DNA of 64,000 nucleotides from positions 6,758,001 to 6,822,000 of the forward strand of contig CP085825.1 in the NCBI GenBank assembly GCA_020809705.1, written 5' to 3'. The position numbers and the translations under genes are program-made. Under the pieces are notes generated by a model that saw only the letters and a list, made by a program, of their open reading frames with translations, was not told where the DNA came from and ran no database searches. The first letter of the stretch is position 1; every line of letters begins with the position of its first letter. Shown piece by piece: positions 50,576 through 61,124 of this stretch. The stretch is from Calonectria ilicicola. Its lineage: Eukaryota; Ascomycota; Sordariomycetes; Hypocreales; Nectriaceae.

Positions 50576-51336
50576 TTTGAGCCCTGAATCTACATGTTGG
50601 GGCACATCGCTGATCTCCGAAGATCCGGCGACCTGTATGTTGTAAGCAAATGTGAATTATCCATCAAGGTATACTCACAGGGTCCCATTTACTCATGTTG
50701 GCTTGCGAGGGTGTCTTTGTGTGCACCAACTTTACGTTTCGCGATGCTGCTTGTGATTCAGTTCCACTTTAATATTGACCTGTAGAAATTTGATGTTGAA
50801 AATCAAGATCTTTCAGTAGTAAATAAGAGGGTTTCTCATTCCCTGCTTTCTTGGTACGGAATATACGGTCTCCTCTGACGGCAAATTGTTCGGAAACGAT
50901 TTTCCTGTCGATTAGTCATGAAGGGCGCACGCCGCGTTTATCTTACTTGTCGGCATCTAAAATAATAAAATTTCCCGGGATTGAAAAATACAGTTACCTT
51001 TATGACACCGAACATTAGCCTCCAGATAGCACTGACAGGAGACAGCGACAAGATGAATTAATGTTTCCTTTTCTGTGAGGTCAGGAATTTTTAAAAGCTG
51101 ATATTATTATGCAACAGAATTCAATCTCTACAATTGTTCATTTACAGGAGAGAAGGTTCAAAATTTAAGAGTAGCTACGTGATTTAAAAAGGGAAATATC
51201 GTTGCCAAGTATCGTTGCATACGAGTCATTCTCAGTTTCTATTATTTTGTTGCTTATTGTTAGGCGACAAGCTAAATAAAGAAATCAAGGACTTCAAAGA
51301 ATTCTACAAGCACCACATGGTAATTGTTTCTTGTCC
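50576..51336. other. Intergenic region
   Basis: Promoter of the zinc ADH and 3' flank of the second NmrA-like gene. I see no gene. Confidence 0.55.
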
Positions 51337-52263
51337 TCAAGCGACCTGTGGAGGCAGCCTTTCCTTAGTCCACCGGCCCCATTCCTCAATAGTCGTTAAT
51401 TTTGCTGGCAGCTCTTCCAAAATAGGGCCCATGTCTATCTTGAAAGGCTTTTCTGGCGCGTCATTGTAGTATGTGTAGGCCTTGTGCATCTGCTTGACGA
51501 CGGTATCCACATCCAACCCGGATCTAACTTTCATAGCCTCGCTGATCTTGTCACAAAAGTCATCTACTGTCTGATTTTCGTAGGATATCTTTCGTTCCCA
51601 AGCCCGTGATAACTTTTCTGCCAATTGCTCTAGACGCACGGTCTCAGGGCCACCCACAGCAAAGTTGCGGCCAGCCAGATGCGGTTTGTCCATTGCTGCG
51701 ATCATGAGTTGAGCAATATCATGGTGGCAGATCCAAGAAACCTCGAGGTCCGGTTTATGACAGTATACAATAGTTTGTCTCTCTGCAATTGTGGGGTATG
51801 CCCAACCTTCAAACAAGTTTTCGAGGAAGACGACAGGTTGGATAGAGACAACGGGAAGGCCCTTGTCTCTGAGGATGTTACGGATGTCAATTCGGTCATC
51901 CTGGGAGTGGATTCCAGACTTTTCTTCTGGAACCGGCATACTCGTGTTGAAAACAATGAGCTTGAGCGACGAAGCTTTCGACGCAGCCTGGGCTATGACT
52001 TCAACTCCGGCAAGAAGAGGCCCAGTGGGCTGGAAAGAAGTTGAAGGGAGATTGAGGAAAAGTACTTCAGCACCGTCCAGCGAGCGAGATATGGCATCTT
52101 CATCGGAAAAGTCGGCTGCAGAGGTTTCGATGGACTTCCCATCAATCTCAAGCGGTTTTGGGTTTCTGCTCACCGCGACAGGGTGATGTCCAGCACGAGC
52201 TAAGGCGGCCACTTGAGCAGATCCTTGGACCCCAGAAGCTCCGAATACAACTACTCTCGTCAT
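51337..52263 (-). CDS. NmrA-like NAD(P)-binding protein, 308 aa
   Basis: A single exon of 308 residues from the ATG at 52263. An upstream in-frame ATG is possible, but the start MTRVVVFGASGVQGSAQ places the dinucleotide loop (GASGVQG) at the usual distance. Typical NmrA-family blocks follow: HHPVAVSRNPK, LFLNLPST, KLIVFNTS, VVSIQPVVFLENLFEGW, then VSWICHHDIAQL and FAVGGPE. It could act on an aromatic or quinone substrate or be a redox sensor. It is the most upstream of the five same-strand genes (52.3 to 43.7 kb) that I treat as a cluster. Confidence 0.88.
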   Translation of the reverse strand: MTRVVVFGASGVQGSAQVAALARAGHHPVAVSRNPKPLEIDGKSIETSAADFSDEDAISRSLDGAEVLFLNLPSTSFQPTGPLLAGVEVIAQAASKASSLKLIVFNTSMPVPEEKSGIHSQDDRIDIRNILRDKGLPVVSIQPVVFLENLFEGWAYPTIAERQTIVYCHKPDLEVSWICHHDIAQLMIAAMDKPHLAGRNFAVGGPETVRLEQLAEKLSRAWERKISYENQTVDDFCDKISEAMKVRSGLDVDTVVKQMHKAYTYYNDAPEKPFKIDMGPILEELPAKLTTIEEWGRWTKERLPPQVA

Positions 52264-53881
52264 TTTTGATACCGTATTGCAGATGGAATAAAAGTAGGCA
52301 GTAGATCCAAAAGCCAGCCAGTGAATCGCCGAACTTAAACGTGAGTCGAGAAACACTTATGGGCTATTTTATGATTGGCGGGTGCCTTTTTCCGCCTCTT
52401 GAGAAATCGCCATATTGGTGTCATTCCCCACCCCCGCTGCGTCGCCCACTGGATCACTGGCCCGGAGTCTTTAACCAGTACCCGGACCGCATTATAGGGC
52501 CGGTCGGTTCAAGGATGAAAAATGTACCACTCACCCGCGGCAATAGTTGGCGCGAAAACATGACAACACTGGGGGTTGTGCCAAACGCTGTATGGTTAAA
52601 TAATCGTTTCCGGGGTGTTCAGGAAATGTTCTGCAGTCATCAAATTATGAACTAACGGATACCAGGGGGCATGATGGAGAGATCTTCAGTGAAGCGTGTG
52701 TCCGGTACTGTGGAAAGTATAAATGGTGGCACTGCATTTAAGCGAGGAGATGAATTTCACGGGATACTGGCCGTGCACACGGATGCGAATTTAGGCCTCA
52801 CATGTTGTCACCGATCTCGATTGGATAACCTGAAAGCTCAAGGTTTTGAATCGGGCAGAAGCAACGACTATTCCGATGAGAAGTCTTGCAGCAGATGAAG
52901 TGCCGTCCGTCAAAGTTGGCCTCTCAGAGCCTGTATTTGATGTGCGGATTTATGTATAAAAAGATAAAAAGAAAATTTACTCAAATATGTAGAAATTTAC
53001 TTCTTACAAACCATATCACTCTGCACTTTACTTGATATCCCCGCCGAACAGCAACCTGAACTTGTATGGGTGTGGGCAGCGGCCCAGAGAAGTCTAAATG
53101 TCTTCAAATGCACAAAAAAAAAAACTACTCAATTAAAAGAATAGTTTGCGGCCTCGGCATATAGAAAATTTGGCAAAATAAAATTTTCAAGCTAAGAAGA
53201 AAAGATGATGTAAATCTCGAAGATGGTCGGGATATGCAGAACAAAGTTACCTTATCACAATTGGTCAACGGGCAAAAGTTCTCCCAACAGCACAATATAC
53301 TACGTCAGCGGCAATACACCACCAGTTGCAGTCATAACAGATATCACATCACGCAAAATACCACTCACAATACCCACACCATCTCATCCACCTTACAGGT
53401 AGGTATCTTCAATACAGCGACGGCTAGATTCTAATTGAAGAAGTGGGATGGGGCTAACGACTTTCACCGGTTTTTCATTTCTTACAATCTCGTTAATAGT
53501 CGATCCTTTGCCTTCTTTTTGGCTATTGTGATAAAAGGAACAAGGGAGTTTCATTTCTGGGCCTGGGTGGCTAGACTAGGCTGCCTAGCAAGCCTAGCAA
53601 GCCCACTAAGACCAGTTAGGCGAGTGAGGTATGCTGAGCCGGGGTATCGTAAAGATTAGTCAAGAACTAAGGAACAATTTTCAAGTTTCTGAGAAAATTG
53701 TACCAAAGGATTTGAAAGTCGACCCGCCCCCAGGTCTTGTTCCCTTGTTGGACTGTTACTTTCTATCACATTTTGGTCATAACTGAAAGGTTGAAAGAGC
53801 CTTGATTCCGATGAAATGAAGAGCCAAATCTGATTTCTATAGCTAGATTGAGTGCCGATTGGCTGTGGGGCTGCGCCAACA

Positions 53882-53917
53882 CGTTGAGGCCGTTGAGGCT
53901 ATTGAGGCCATTGCGGC
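53882..53917. repeat. 9-bp tandem repeat, four copies
   Basis: CGTTGAGGC, CGTTGAGGC, TATTGAGGC and CATTGCGGC follow each other without a gap. Too short to assign a function. Confidence 0.7.
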
Positions 53918-54103
53918 CTACAACCGCTTTTCTCCACACTTTCCTTCAGGGGATAAGAATAACCTCATAACTATCATATCTAGGAAAGACTTTACACTTC
54001 GATGAATGAATCGCTCAATGCCATTTTCTATTAGCAATGGCTCCAGTCCTCCTCGGTCATCAAAAGAAACAGTTTCATCATTCTTAGAGAGCCTTCTGAT
54101 CAT
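53918..54103 (-). pseudogene. Possible NLR/NACHT-protein relic
   Basis: The frame reads SFDDRGGLEPLLIENGIE and then RFIHRSVKSFLDMI. The pattern GGL...FIHRSVKDFL marks the helical region after the NACHT domain in many fungal NLR proteins. No P-loop or repeat domain is found nearby, so at most this is a fragment. The match is short and could be coincidental. Confidence 0.3.
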
Positions 54104-54449
54104 CTCTTATTTGAAGAGACTGGAGGCCTTCCGAGGGTAGCGACTCTATAATGAGTCATAATAGGCTATAAACTGGCAGATAACGACGTGACGGGTTCAC
54201 GCAGTCCAACTATGAAATGGTAAATAACCAAACGCATCATGACTAAAATCATTGCCTTTGTTTCATGAGATTGTTTCAGCTCATGAGTGATAATTCTGCA
54301 GCGCTTCTCAGGAGCTCATTTAAGAAACTCCGATACGCAACTGTTCCATTTCATTGGAAGATTTTCTGATTACCTGACCTATTGGAGGGACCGTGCTGCA
54401 TAAGGGCCAAAGACATTGCATATTTCAGAATGTCTGTGGTCAAGTCGCT

Positions 54450-55200
54450 TCACCCATACCCATACGGTCGATACTCGGTTTGCAATTGATGCTTGTCGGT
54501 GTTGATCTGGACTGGCTCCGACTCAACATTCTTTGCAATCGGTTGGTATCGATGCCGACATGTTACAAAGGCATGGAAGATGAGAGATATAAGAAAGAAT
54601 ACACTAGTCGTTGTCAACATTGCTACTGTGGAGCATATTTTGAATGTATTTGACTTACAATTCCACGATACCAAGACCGCAGATAGCAGCGAACACATAT
54701 CCATAAAAGTTTCTAACTCCAGCTAAAGGACCAGTGCAGAGGTGAGTGTCACAGTAGTCGGCACCGTGGGCCCACAAGATTGCACTTTGAGCTGCGAGAA
54801 CGCCAACCGAGGCCGCCCAGAATATGAAAAGCAGCGTATCGAGTATGATGCTGGACAAGTAATTGTATAAATGGGTGTTGGTGATGTGAGCGGTCATCAT
54901 CACCATGGTTGTAAAAAAAGATGCAGAGGCCTATATATCGTGCAAACCATCAGCATTTGTTGTATTCCCTCTATACTTTTTTATCTTCTCGCAATTGCAC
55001 AAACCGCCGATTGGGAATCACGGCTTTAGGTGGGGAAAAAGACTTACAGTAAACATCATCAAGCAGTTTCCTGCAAATACAGCCGCCTGGATTGTAAATG
55101 CGACGATGATAATAATAATGAGACTAAAAACAGCCTGGAAAGTGCGCAAAACAGTGAACCCGGTGGGGTACTGGAGGACGTCGGGGCGTTGTTTAGCCAT
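54450..55200 (-). CDS. MARVEL-like four-helix membrane protein, 192 aa
   Basis: Three exons (55200-55048, 54930-54659, 54603-54450) with good GTAAGT donors give 192 residues. Four membrane segments are visible: VFSLIIIIIVAFTIQAA (TM1, completed across the first intron), SFFTTMVMMTA (TM2), LDTLLFIFWAASVGVLAAQ (TM3), and VFAAICGLGIVE continuing across the second intron into FVFFLISLIFHAFV (TM4). A loop with two Cys (DYCDTHLC) lies between TM3 and TM4, and a hydrophilic tail ends the protein. This is the layout of fungal MARVEL-domain membrane-associating proteins linked to eisosomes or plasma-membrane organisation. No substrate or partner can be inferred. Confidence 0.8.
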
Positions 55201-56515
55201 CGTTTTTGCTGCTAGCGCTAACAGACGCTAGGCTGTGAGTTTTTAGATTCGTTTTCAGTGACAGCCTCGTGCGTTTTGTTTTGCTCAACAAGGCCAGAAT
55301 CACAAGAATGACGAAACACAGAGACGCCGACGATGTGCGAGCTTTTAAAGTGTCGACCCGTCTTACATGCAGACTCCAGGCAAGGTGAACAAAGGACCGT
55401 TGAGCCCCGCACAGAGTAAGATTCCGCACCATCATAGGACGCTGATTGGCAGGATAAATCCATGGGGTGCCTGAAGGATGGGGCGGTGTCAGAGCTGAGG
55501 CTGATGCTTGGAACACCTGTTTGGACGAGCGGGTCATCCGACCAACAAACCCCACCGCTACAGGTAGGACATGCAAAAGCTGTGAGTTGCACAGGGAGAG
55601 CGATACAGATGTCCAGCTATAGGTGGTAATATTAATCTGTACAATTCTTCGTTTTATTTAATAAACAATTAGCCAAAAGAGCCCTTTCTTCCGGTTTGTC
55701 CAAGCAGCTCATGTGTCTATAAATAGCGCCCACAACAAGCCCTTGCCCAAACCGAGCACAGCACTGTACAGCACAGCATTGCACAGCCTCGACCCCTCGC
55801 CAAGAGGCTAGTGACGCGAAACTGCAAAAGGAAATGAGCGAAAATCTATGAGCGTGGTACGACCCAAGCTTGAGCCTCGTTTTTCAGCTCATGCTCCATC
55901 CTTTCTTGGCCAATTGACCCTTCATTTCATATCTACCCTAGCGATTGGGACCTCAGCCTTACCAACGTGGCGATTTAGACCTGAAAAAGGACAAACCCTC
56001 CGCTCGTGTAGCTCCACTATCAGAGAGGCAAACGAATCATGCCAAGCCACAGCCTCGGAACGAAGCGAGAGGCCATAGGGCTGAATGTCTCACCGCCCCG
56101 GAATCTCGCTTCGATCGGCCACCTTATTATCAGCTCCAATATATGGATAATAAATCAGGAAAATCTCTAATTAGGCGATTGACAATTGCCAAATGACCTA
56201 TCACCATATAAAAGTATGCGCAAAGGATAAACTCAATGTTGCAGCACCACAAGGGGATACTACAAACCTACCGCAGAAAGTCTCATAAAAATCGGGATAC
56301 AACCGTAGAAATAAGAAATAAGGTGTCATGCTAGACAAGGGAGTGCCCATTGCATCAATTACCCGGGCAAAATCTTGGAGCCGATGTTGTGTGGACCAAA
56401 GACAACAGTTGATGAGATGCGAGAGGAGTCTACATGCCGAATCCCTCCTTGAGCTTCCGGCGGCAAGTGAAAATTTAAGAGTTTGATTTAGATCGCTCGG
56501 TTTCCATCCAGAAGC
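55201..56515. other. Intergenic region
   Basis: Promoter side of the MARVEL-like gene followed by sequence with no supportable gene. Near 55,755-55,790 a GCACAGC-type short motif recurs (CAGCACTGTACAGCACAGCA). Confidence 0.5.
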
Positions 56516-56640
56516 GGATCGATAGCTCAGTGGTAGAGGTTAGTCACAAATTGTCTCAGTTACACCAATTCGCATTCTAACGAGCATCACAGCGAGAGAT
56601 TGCAGATCTCTAGGTCACGTGTTCGATCCACGTTCGGTCC
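56516..56640 (+). tRNA. tRNA-Cys(GCA)-like gene with a 53-nt extra segment (pseudogene or unusual intron)
   Basis: The acceptor stem GGATCGA pairs with TCGGTCC over 7 bp. The D arm is TAGCTCAGTGGTAGAG. The anticodon arm AGAGA-TTGCAGA-TCTCT carries GCA, and the T arm is ACGTG-TTCGATC-CACGT. A T-rich terminator follows. A normal tRNA-Cys would be about 72 nt, but here 125 nt are spanned, because about 53 extra nt lie between the D arm and the anticodon arm. That segment includes GTTAG ... CTAAC as terminal inverted repeats bordered by GAG on both sides. Eukaryotic nuclear tRNA introns sit between positions 37 and 38, so this is not a canonical intron. Confidence 0.6.
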
Positions 56641-57391
56641 TTTCTTTTTGAACATTTTATCATCCTACAAGACGGAAAACTTTTTGGTAAATCATGAATA
56701 GAGAGAAGCTTGAATCATGGTTTTTTTTTTTTAATTGATTTTAGGCATGGTGCGCGCGGCGTGTTGTGATAGATCGTGGCCCGACATTGACCAGAAGTTT
56801 GGAGCTCTGTTGGGGCATCTCTCATGGAATGCATCTAACACACTGGGAAGAAGGTGTGTTGGTGGTGCCTTGTCAGAGCTACCTAGATTCCGCTAGGAAG
56901 CACCTATGACTTTCTTAAGCACGTCATGGTACTAGGTGGGCGACACCCAGTCGGTGCCGTCGTCTAGATCTTGGGGGTGATCCGATTTATTGCCTGGATG
57001 GCTGACTTAAATCATTCTGAGGTCGTAGGAGAAGAGTTTGCTACCTTCTATTAGATCGAGTCTGCCGCGGTAGACTATCCATTTTGCAAAGTCTTCCTAA
57101 CCGCCTTATAGGGTAGGCTAACCAAGCTCCATTCTAGTATTTCGGGTCGAAATTATAGAGACTTTGGCTAACGTTTCCTGTCAGGTGGTCTGAGGACTGT
57201 TTACTGATTATTGTGACTCAATAAAAACGACCAACAACACTAGAACTAGCATACAATGAAGGCTATTTTATTTCATAAAGTAATCAACGTGTAAATTAAT
57301 ATGTATTGGTCTCTGATGGTGGATTAAACCTCAACCTTTTTGCTACCTTGTCTTGTGGATGCGACTAAAAATATCTATCCAAACACGCTCG
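56641..57391. other. Intergenic region
   Basis: Starts with the pol III terminator and contains a T run near 56,720. No gene is seen up to the 3' end of the S8 protein gene. Confidence 0.5.
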
Positions 57392-60300
57392 CTATGTCTC
57401 TAGTGTCCTCATAATTTCATGATTTACCCATTCCAACTCCCCACCGAATAGATTATGCCTGTTCAGACTCATCTCAACGTAGAAATATCCATCCCTGGGC
57501 TTATAGTTCGGTCCCCTCTCCGCACACCTCCTCAGCAACGCCTCCATTCTCTCTCTCCGTTTCAGCGCCGCCGCCGCTGTCTCCGGCAGATGCACCCGCG
57601 CATACTGCAGCAGGAACGCCGCCATACCCGCGATGATGGGCGTCGCGTATGACGTGCCTGATCGGGATATGACGCAGCCTGGGTTGTCGGGGCAGAGCTG
57701 CGTCGGCCAGGCTGATTGGATCGACTCACCGACCGTTGCGATGTTGATAGCGTTGGGCTCGGCCGTCGGGCTAAAGTCGGAGGCGCTGCCGTACGTGTTG
57801 GTTGAGTGCACACATATCACCTGCGAGCTACTCGCCGGATAAGCGCGGCCGAGTCGGCCTCCGCTATTGGAGGCGGCGGCGAACATTAGGACTTTGTTGC
57901 TGTATGCGTTGTCGATTGCGGCTTGAAGGACGGAGTGGCCGTCAAAGTCGGAGGATGGCCAACCAAACGACATGGAGATAATTTCTACATTCCATTCGTT
58001 CACGGCGTGGTTGATGGCCTATGTGCGTTAGCCACCTTAAGAAGAACCATGCCTAACTAACTTACATTCACCACAAGCTGAGCGTCTGGCCTCGCGTTCT
58101 CCTTGTCCACTACCTTGATGATATAGAGCGCTACATCTGGAGCATAGTCTAGAATCAAACTCGCAGCAAAGGTGCCATGTCCATTTCTATCTGGGACGTT
58201 TTTCTGGGAGCTATTGTAGCAGTTGTACTTGCCTTTGAGGCTGTCATCGCGAGCTTCAAAGGCGTAGTGATCTCTGTCGATGCCACTGTCTAGTATTGCA
58301 ACTCTTACAGGCTCTGACGGAAGTTTTGGGAGGTACCTTTTGACAAATTTATCATAGACCTTTTCGTATATGGATTTCCACGTCAAGTACCGCTCAGTTC
58401 TATAGCAGAGTCAGTAGATGTATCAGAAACACGTAGTTTCTCCACGAGAGAAGGACTGCTTGTTACGAAACTTACTCAGCGGTAGAATACCCTGCGTCGC
58501 TTGCTTCATCATCAAAGAATTGCGATGCCTCGTAATCATCGGCTAGATTTAACATGGAATCTAGACCCGGTATCGGAAATGATGAGGTTGGAGACTGGAG
58601 GTGTGAATATGGATGCATATGCTTCCAGAGCTCGGGCCTGATCGGGCGAACTCCAAAGTGGTCTGGATTAAGCACCATAAACGCTGGCGAGGGAGTGCGT
58701 GGAGGTTTGGACCCTCCAAAGGCCAACGGAGCGACCTGCTGGTTGTCTAGTTCCTGACTAACCATGACCTGTCCCCACTTACCAAAGTCCAGAGCTCGGG
58801 CGTATTTGTCAACTCCATCGAGTGGTATGTGGCTGAAGCCGTGGGTTAGGTGAAGCTCCAGGGGCCGAACGACCTGCTGGTATATCCTCGATCTGAGTGT
58901 TGCGCTGTCGAGAACCTCCCCTTCTTCGTCTTCCCAGAGCTCGCAGTCCAAGCAGTTATCGATAGCTGTGAGAAGAGGAGAGTCCTCGGGGATGTGGGAC
59001 CGCCACCCCTCCTTGACAATCTTGTCGTCTTCCTCGACGCCGTTAAACACCAGATCCACGTCTATGAGTGTAATGCGGCCGCCGGTGTCATTTAAAGGAA
59101 TATCGTGCATCTGCGCTAATTTCCTGAAAGGCTTGACAAAGTACACTTCTATCAGGACCACGGCTAGTGTAACCATTGCTGGGCAGCGATGTACCGAGTC
59201 TAACTCGTCCGCTGTGTCATCATTGCCGTCTTCGTCATTCACGACGAGGCCAAAATTGGGGGCTGTGCCAGTCTTGGGCAGCTGGGTCTGAATGAAAGGT
59301 CGCAGCGGAGTCTTGCTTGATTTGGTCTGGAAGAACTTGATGTTTTCAGAACCCCATCCAGGCTGGAGCCACGAAGTGCCGTTTAGGTGGAGGGCTGTAT
59401 AGGCCATGATTAGCGACAGGATCCGCTTAGTCTTCTCCGTGAAGAATTCGTGCCGCTCTTCGAAGCACTGAGAGAGGGAAATTGGCGCAGTTGTCTGGTC
59501 GGCCCAGAAGCTGCTCTTCTCAAACCCCATCTCGAAGAGCTGGCCGCTGGTGAGCTTCAGCACAAGGCGTTGCAAGGCCCTTGTCTTTGTTTTTGTGATT
59601 GGCCTGCAGTCTCTCCACCTTTGCATGCCTGCCGTTGGCAACGTCACTTCCGTGCGTGGGTGATGCTACTTCTCCCGGTATATTGAAGTAGACGCCTCTT
59701 TCTTTAACGGTCTGAACGCGAACCTCGTGCCAATCATGTTCCATGGAGAGAAAAATGTCGAAATCCATCATCCCAACTGCAGCACCATCGTCACCATCGT
59801 CACCATCGCGAGCCTTTCGAATCCGACTTCGGATGGATTTCCCGGGCAGTTTCTTGTCTGGGTTTTTGTCGGGCTTTCTGTACGTGCCCAGTTCGAGTTT
59901 TGCTCCAAAGTTGTGTTGGCTAGGACAGGAGCATCCTTTACAGTCTAGAAGCGCGTCAAAGATGGACTGCGCCGACTTCCACGCGGCATATGTTGGTTCG
60001 CCAATATCCGGGTATGCGGGTTTCTCCGCGGATGTCATACAAGGTTGCTCGGGATACTGCTTGTCGAACTCGTCGGCACAACTCTCCAGGGCCCTGTCCA
60101 CCTCGCCCCGCTGTTTCTCTGATGCTCCAGGACTCAACCACCGGCTAATGAAATCGAGTTTCTCCTTAAGTGGTTGCCTCCGCTCCTCACTCCAGTGGAG
60201 GTTGAGTGACCTGAGACGAAATTTGGCGCCGTATGATTTCCGTTCTTGAAGAGCGCTCTCAGGTATCAGAGAGCCGAGATGGCTCAGAGCCTGATTAGCC

Positions 60301-60509
60301 ACATCGTCGTTGAGTTGTGATGTAGTCTGCCGGGCGCGTCTCGCGTGATCTCGGAGCCTGACGCAGTGAAAGCCCAAGTGGCTGTAGAAGGTTCTGATTT
60401 CTTTGTCTACTTCGTTAGTACGAGCTATTTCAGCCATTTGCAGGATTGTTTCGGTGGCTGTTAAAAGGAGGGGGTCGTCCCATCCTTCTTCGGGGCCTGG
60501 TATGGCCAT
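57392..60509 (-). CDS. DUF7580-like helical protein with C-terminal subtilisin (S8) domain
   Basis: The gene runs from the ATG at 60509 (MAIPGPEEGWDD) through a first block to about 59,580, then 59,5xx-58,476, 58,399-58,066 and 58,018-57,392; the last two introns are clear. The long N-terminal part is helical with the VLKLTSGQLFEM ... EKSSFWADQ region of fungal DUF7580-type proteins. The C-terminal S8 domain keeps all catalytic residues: Asp in AILDSGID, His in NGHGTFAA, oxyanion Asn in AAASNSGG and Ser in SGTSYATP. In fungal NLR-type repertoires S8 domains are proposed effectors of regulated cell death; that role here is inferred. The frame changes near 59,578-59,580 (a GGG run; dropping one G joins NHKNKDK to ALQRLVLKL), which is a frameshift, an error or an intron I could not place. 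Confidence 0.75.
59578..59580 (-). other. Frame change in the S8 fusion gene
   Basis: The upstream frame (ending NHKNKDKG) and the downstream frame (ALQRLVLKL) overlap around 59,520-59,647 and meet best at this GGG. No donor/acceptor pair nearby gives matching phases with good signals. Confidence 0.5.
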
Positions 60510-61124
60510 CTCGCCAGCCAACGTGTGTCCCTACCACAGGGTCTAGTGCTCGCTCCGCGACTCCCCCAAGCAGTTGACCATTTCATCACGAGAGGTCTTC
60601 ACAGCCTAGTTAGCGCTTTAGGGAGGTCTCGTGAGGCGGACGAGGGTCTCAAGTGGGGAGCAGGTGCGGCTGAGATGGGTGGGGCCTATGTTAGAGGCTA
60701 TGATAACAAGATGACATGGGTGTGCTAACATAGCTGTGCATAGTGTAGCTTGACCTCACATCATGGAGAACATGAATGTTTCAACTGACCATAGATTGTG
60801 GTGCTTCAAAGAAATTGGGCCATTTTCAACTGTATTGAAAATTCATTGTATGCTTCATCTTGGATCCACTTTAATAATCTTTGGGGCGGTCTGCTACAGG
60901 GAACACTCCAACTGTTAGTGCCACCATGTCAATGGGGCCAATCATAGAATTGGAGGTTTCACTGCCCAACTCATCCTCGTCTGCAAAGCGAAGAGACTGC
61001 GGCCAACTCGTTCGATTTCCCATTGAAATAACAGCAAATATGACCATCCCAGGACAATCGCATTAATGACGATCCATAACTCAAGATCCATTCTGCCGCC
61101 GCCATATGAGTCAGCCTCGTCGCC
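60510..61124. promoter_or_regulatory. Divergent promoter region between the S8 and zinc-finger/SH3 genes
   Basis: A 615-bp gap between two head-to-head genes, each with the N-terminal helical regions typical of fungal NLR-related proteins. A shared control region is plausible, but no specific site was recognised. Confidence 0.4.

Larger units (their letters stand above)
52264..54449. other. Intergenic region with a relic and a short tandem repeat
   Basis: About 2.2 kb without an intact gene. It contains a four-copy 9-bp repeat (53,882-53,917) and a possible NLR relic on the minus strand (53,918-54,103). Short plus-strand frames at 52,341-53,659 show no motifs. Confidence 0.5.

Noticed and set aside
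52341..53659. Several plus-strand open frames downstream of the cluster
   Set aside because: Short, low complexity and unlike any family I recognise. They lie in promoter or intergenic sequence.
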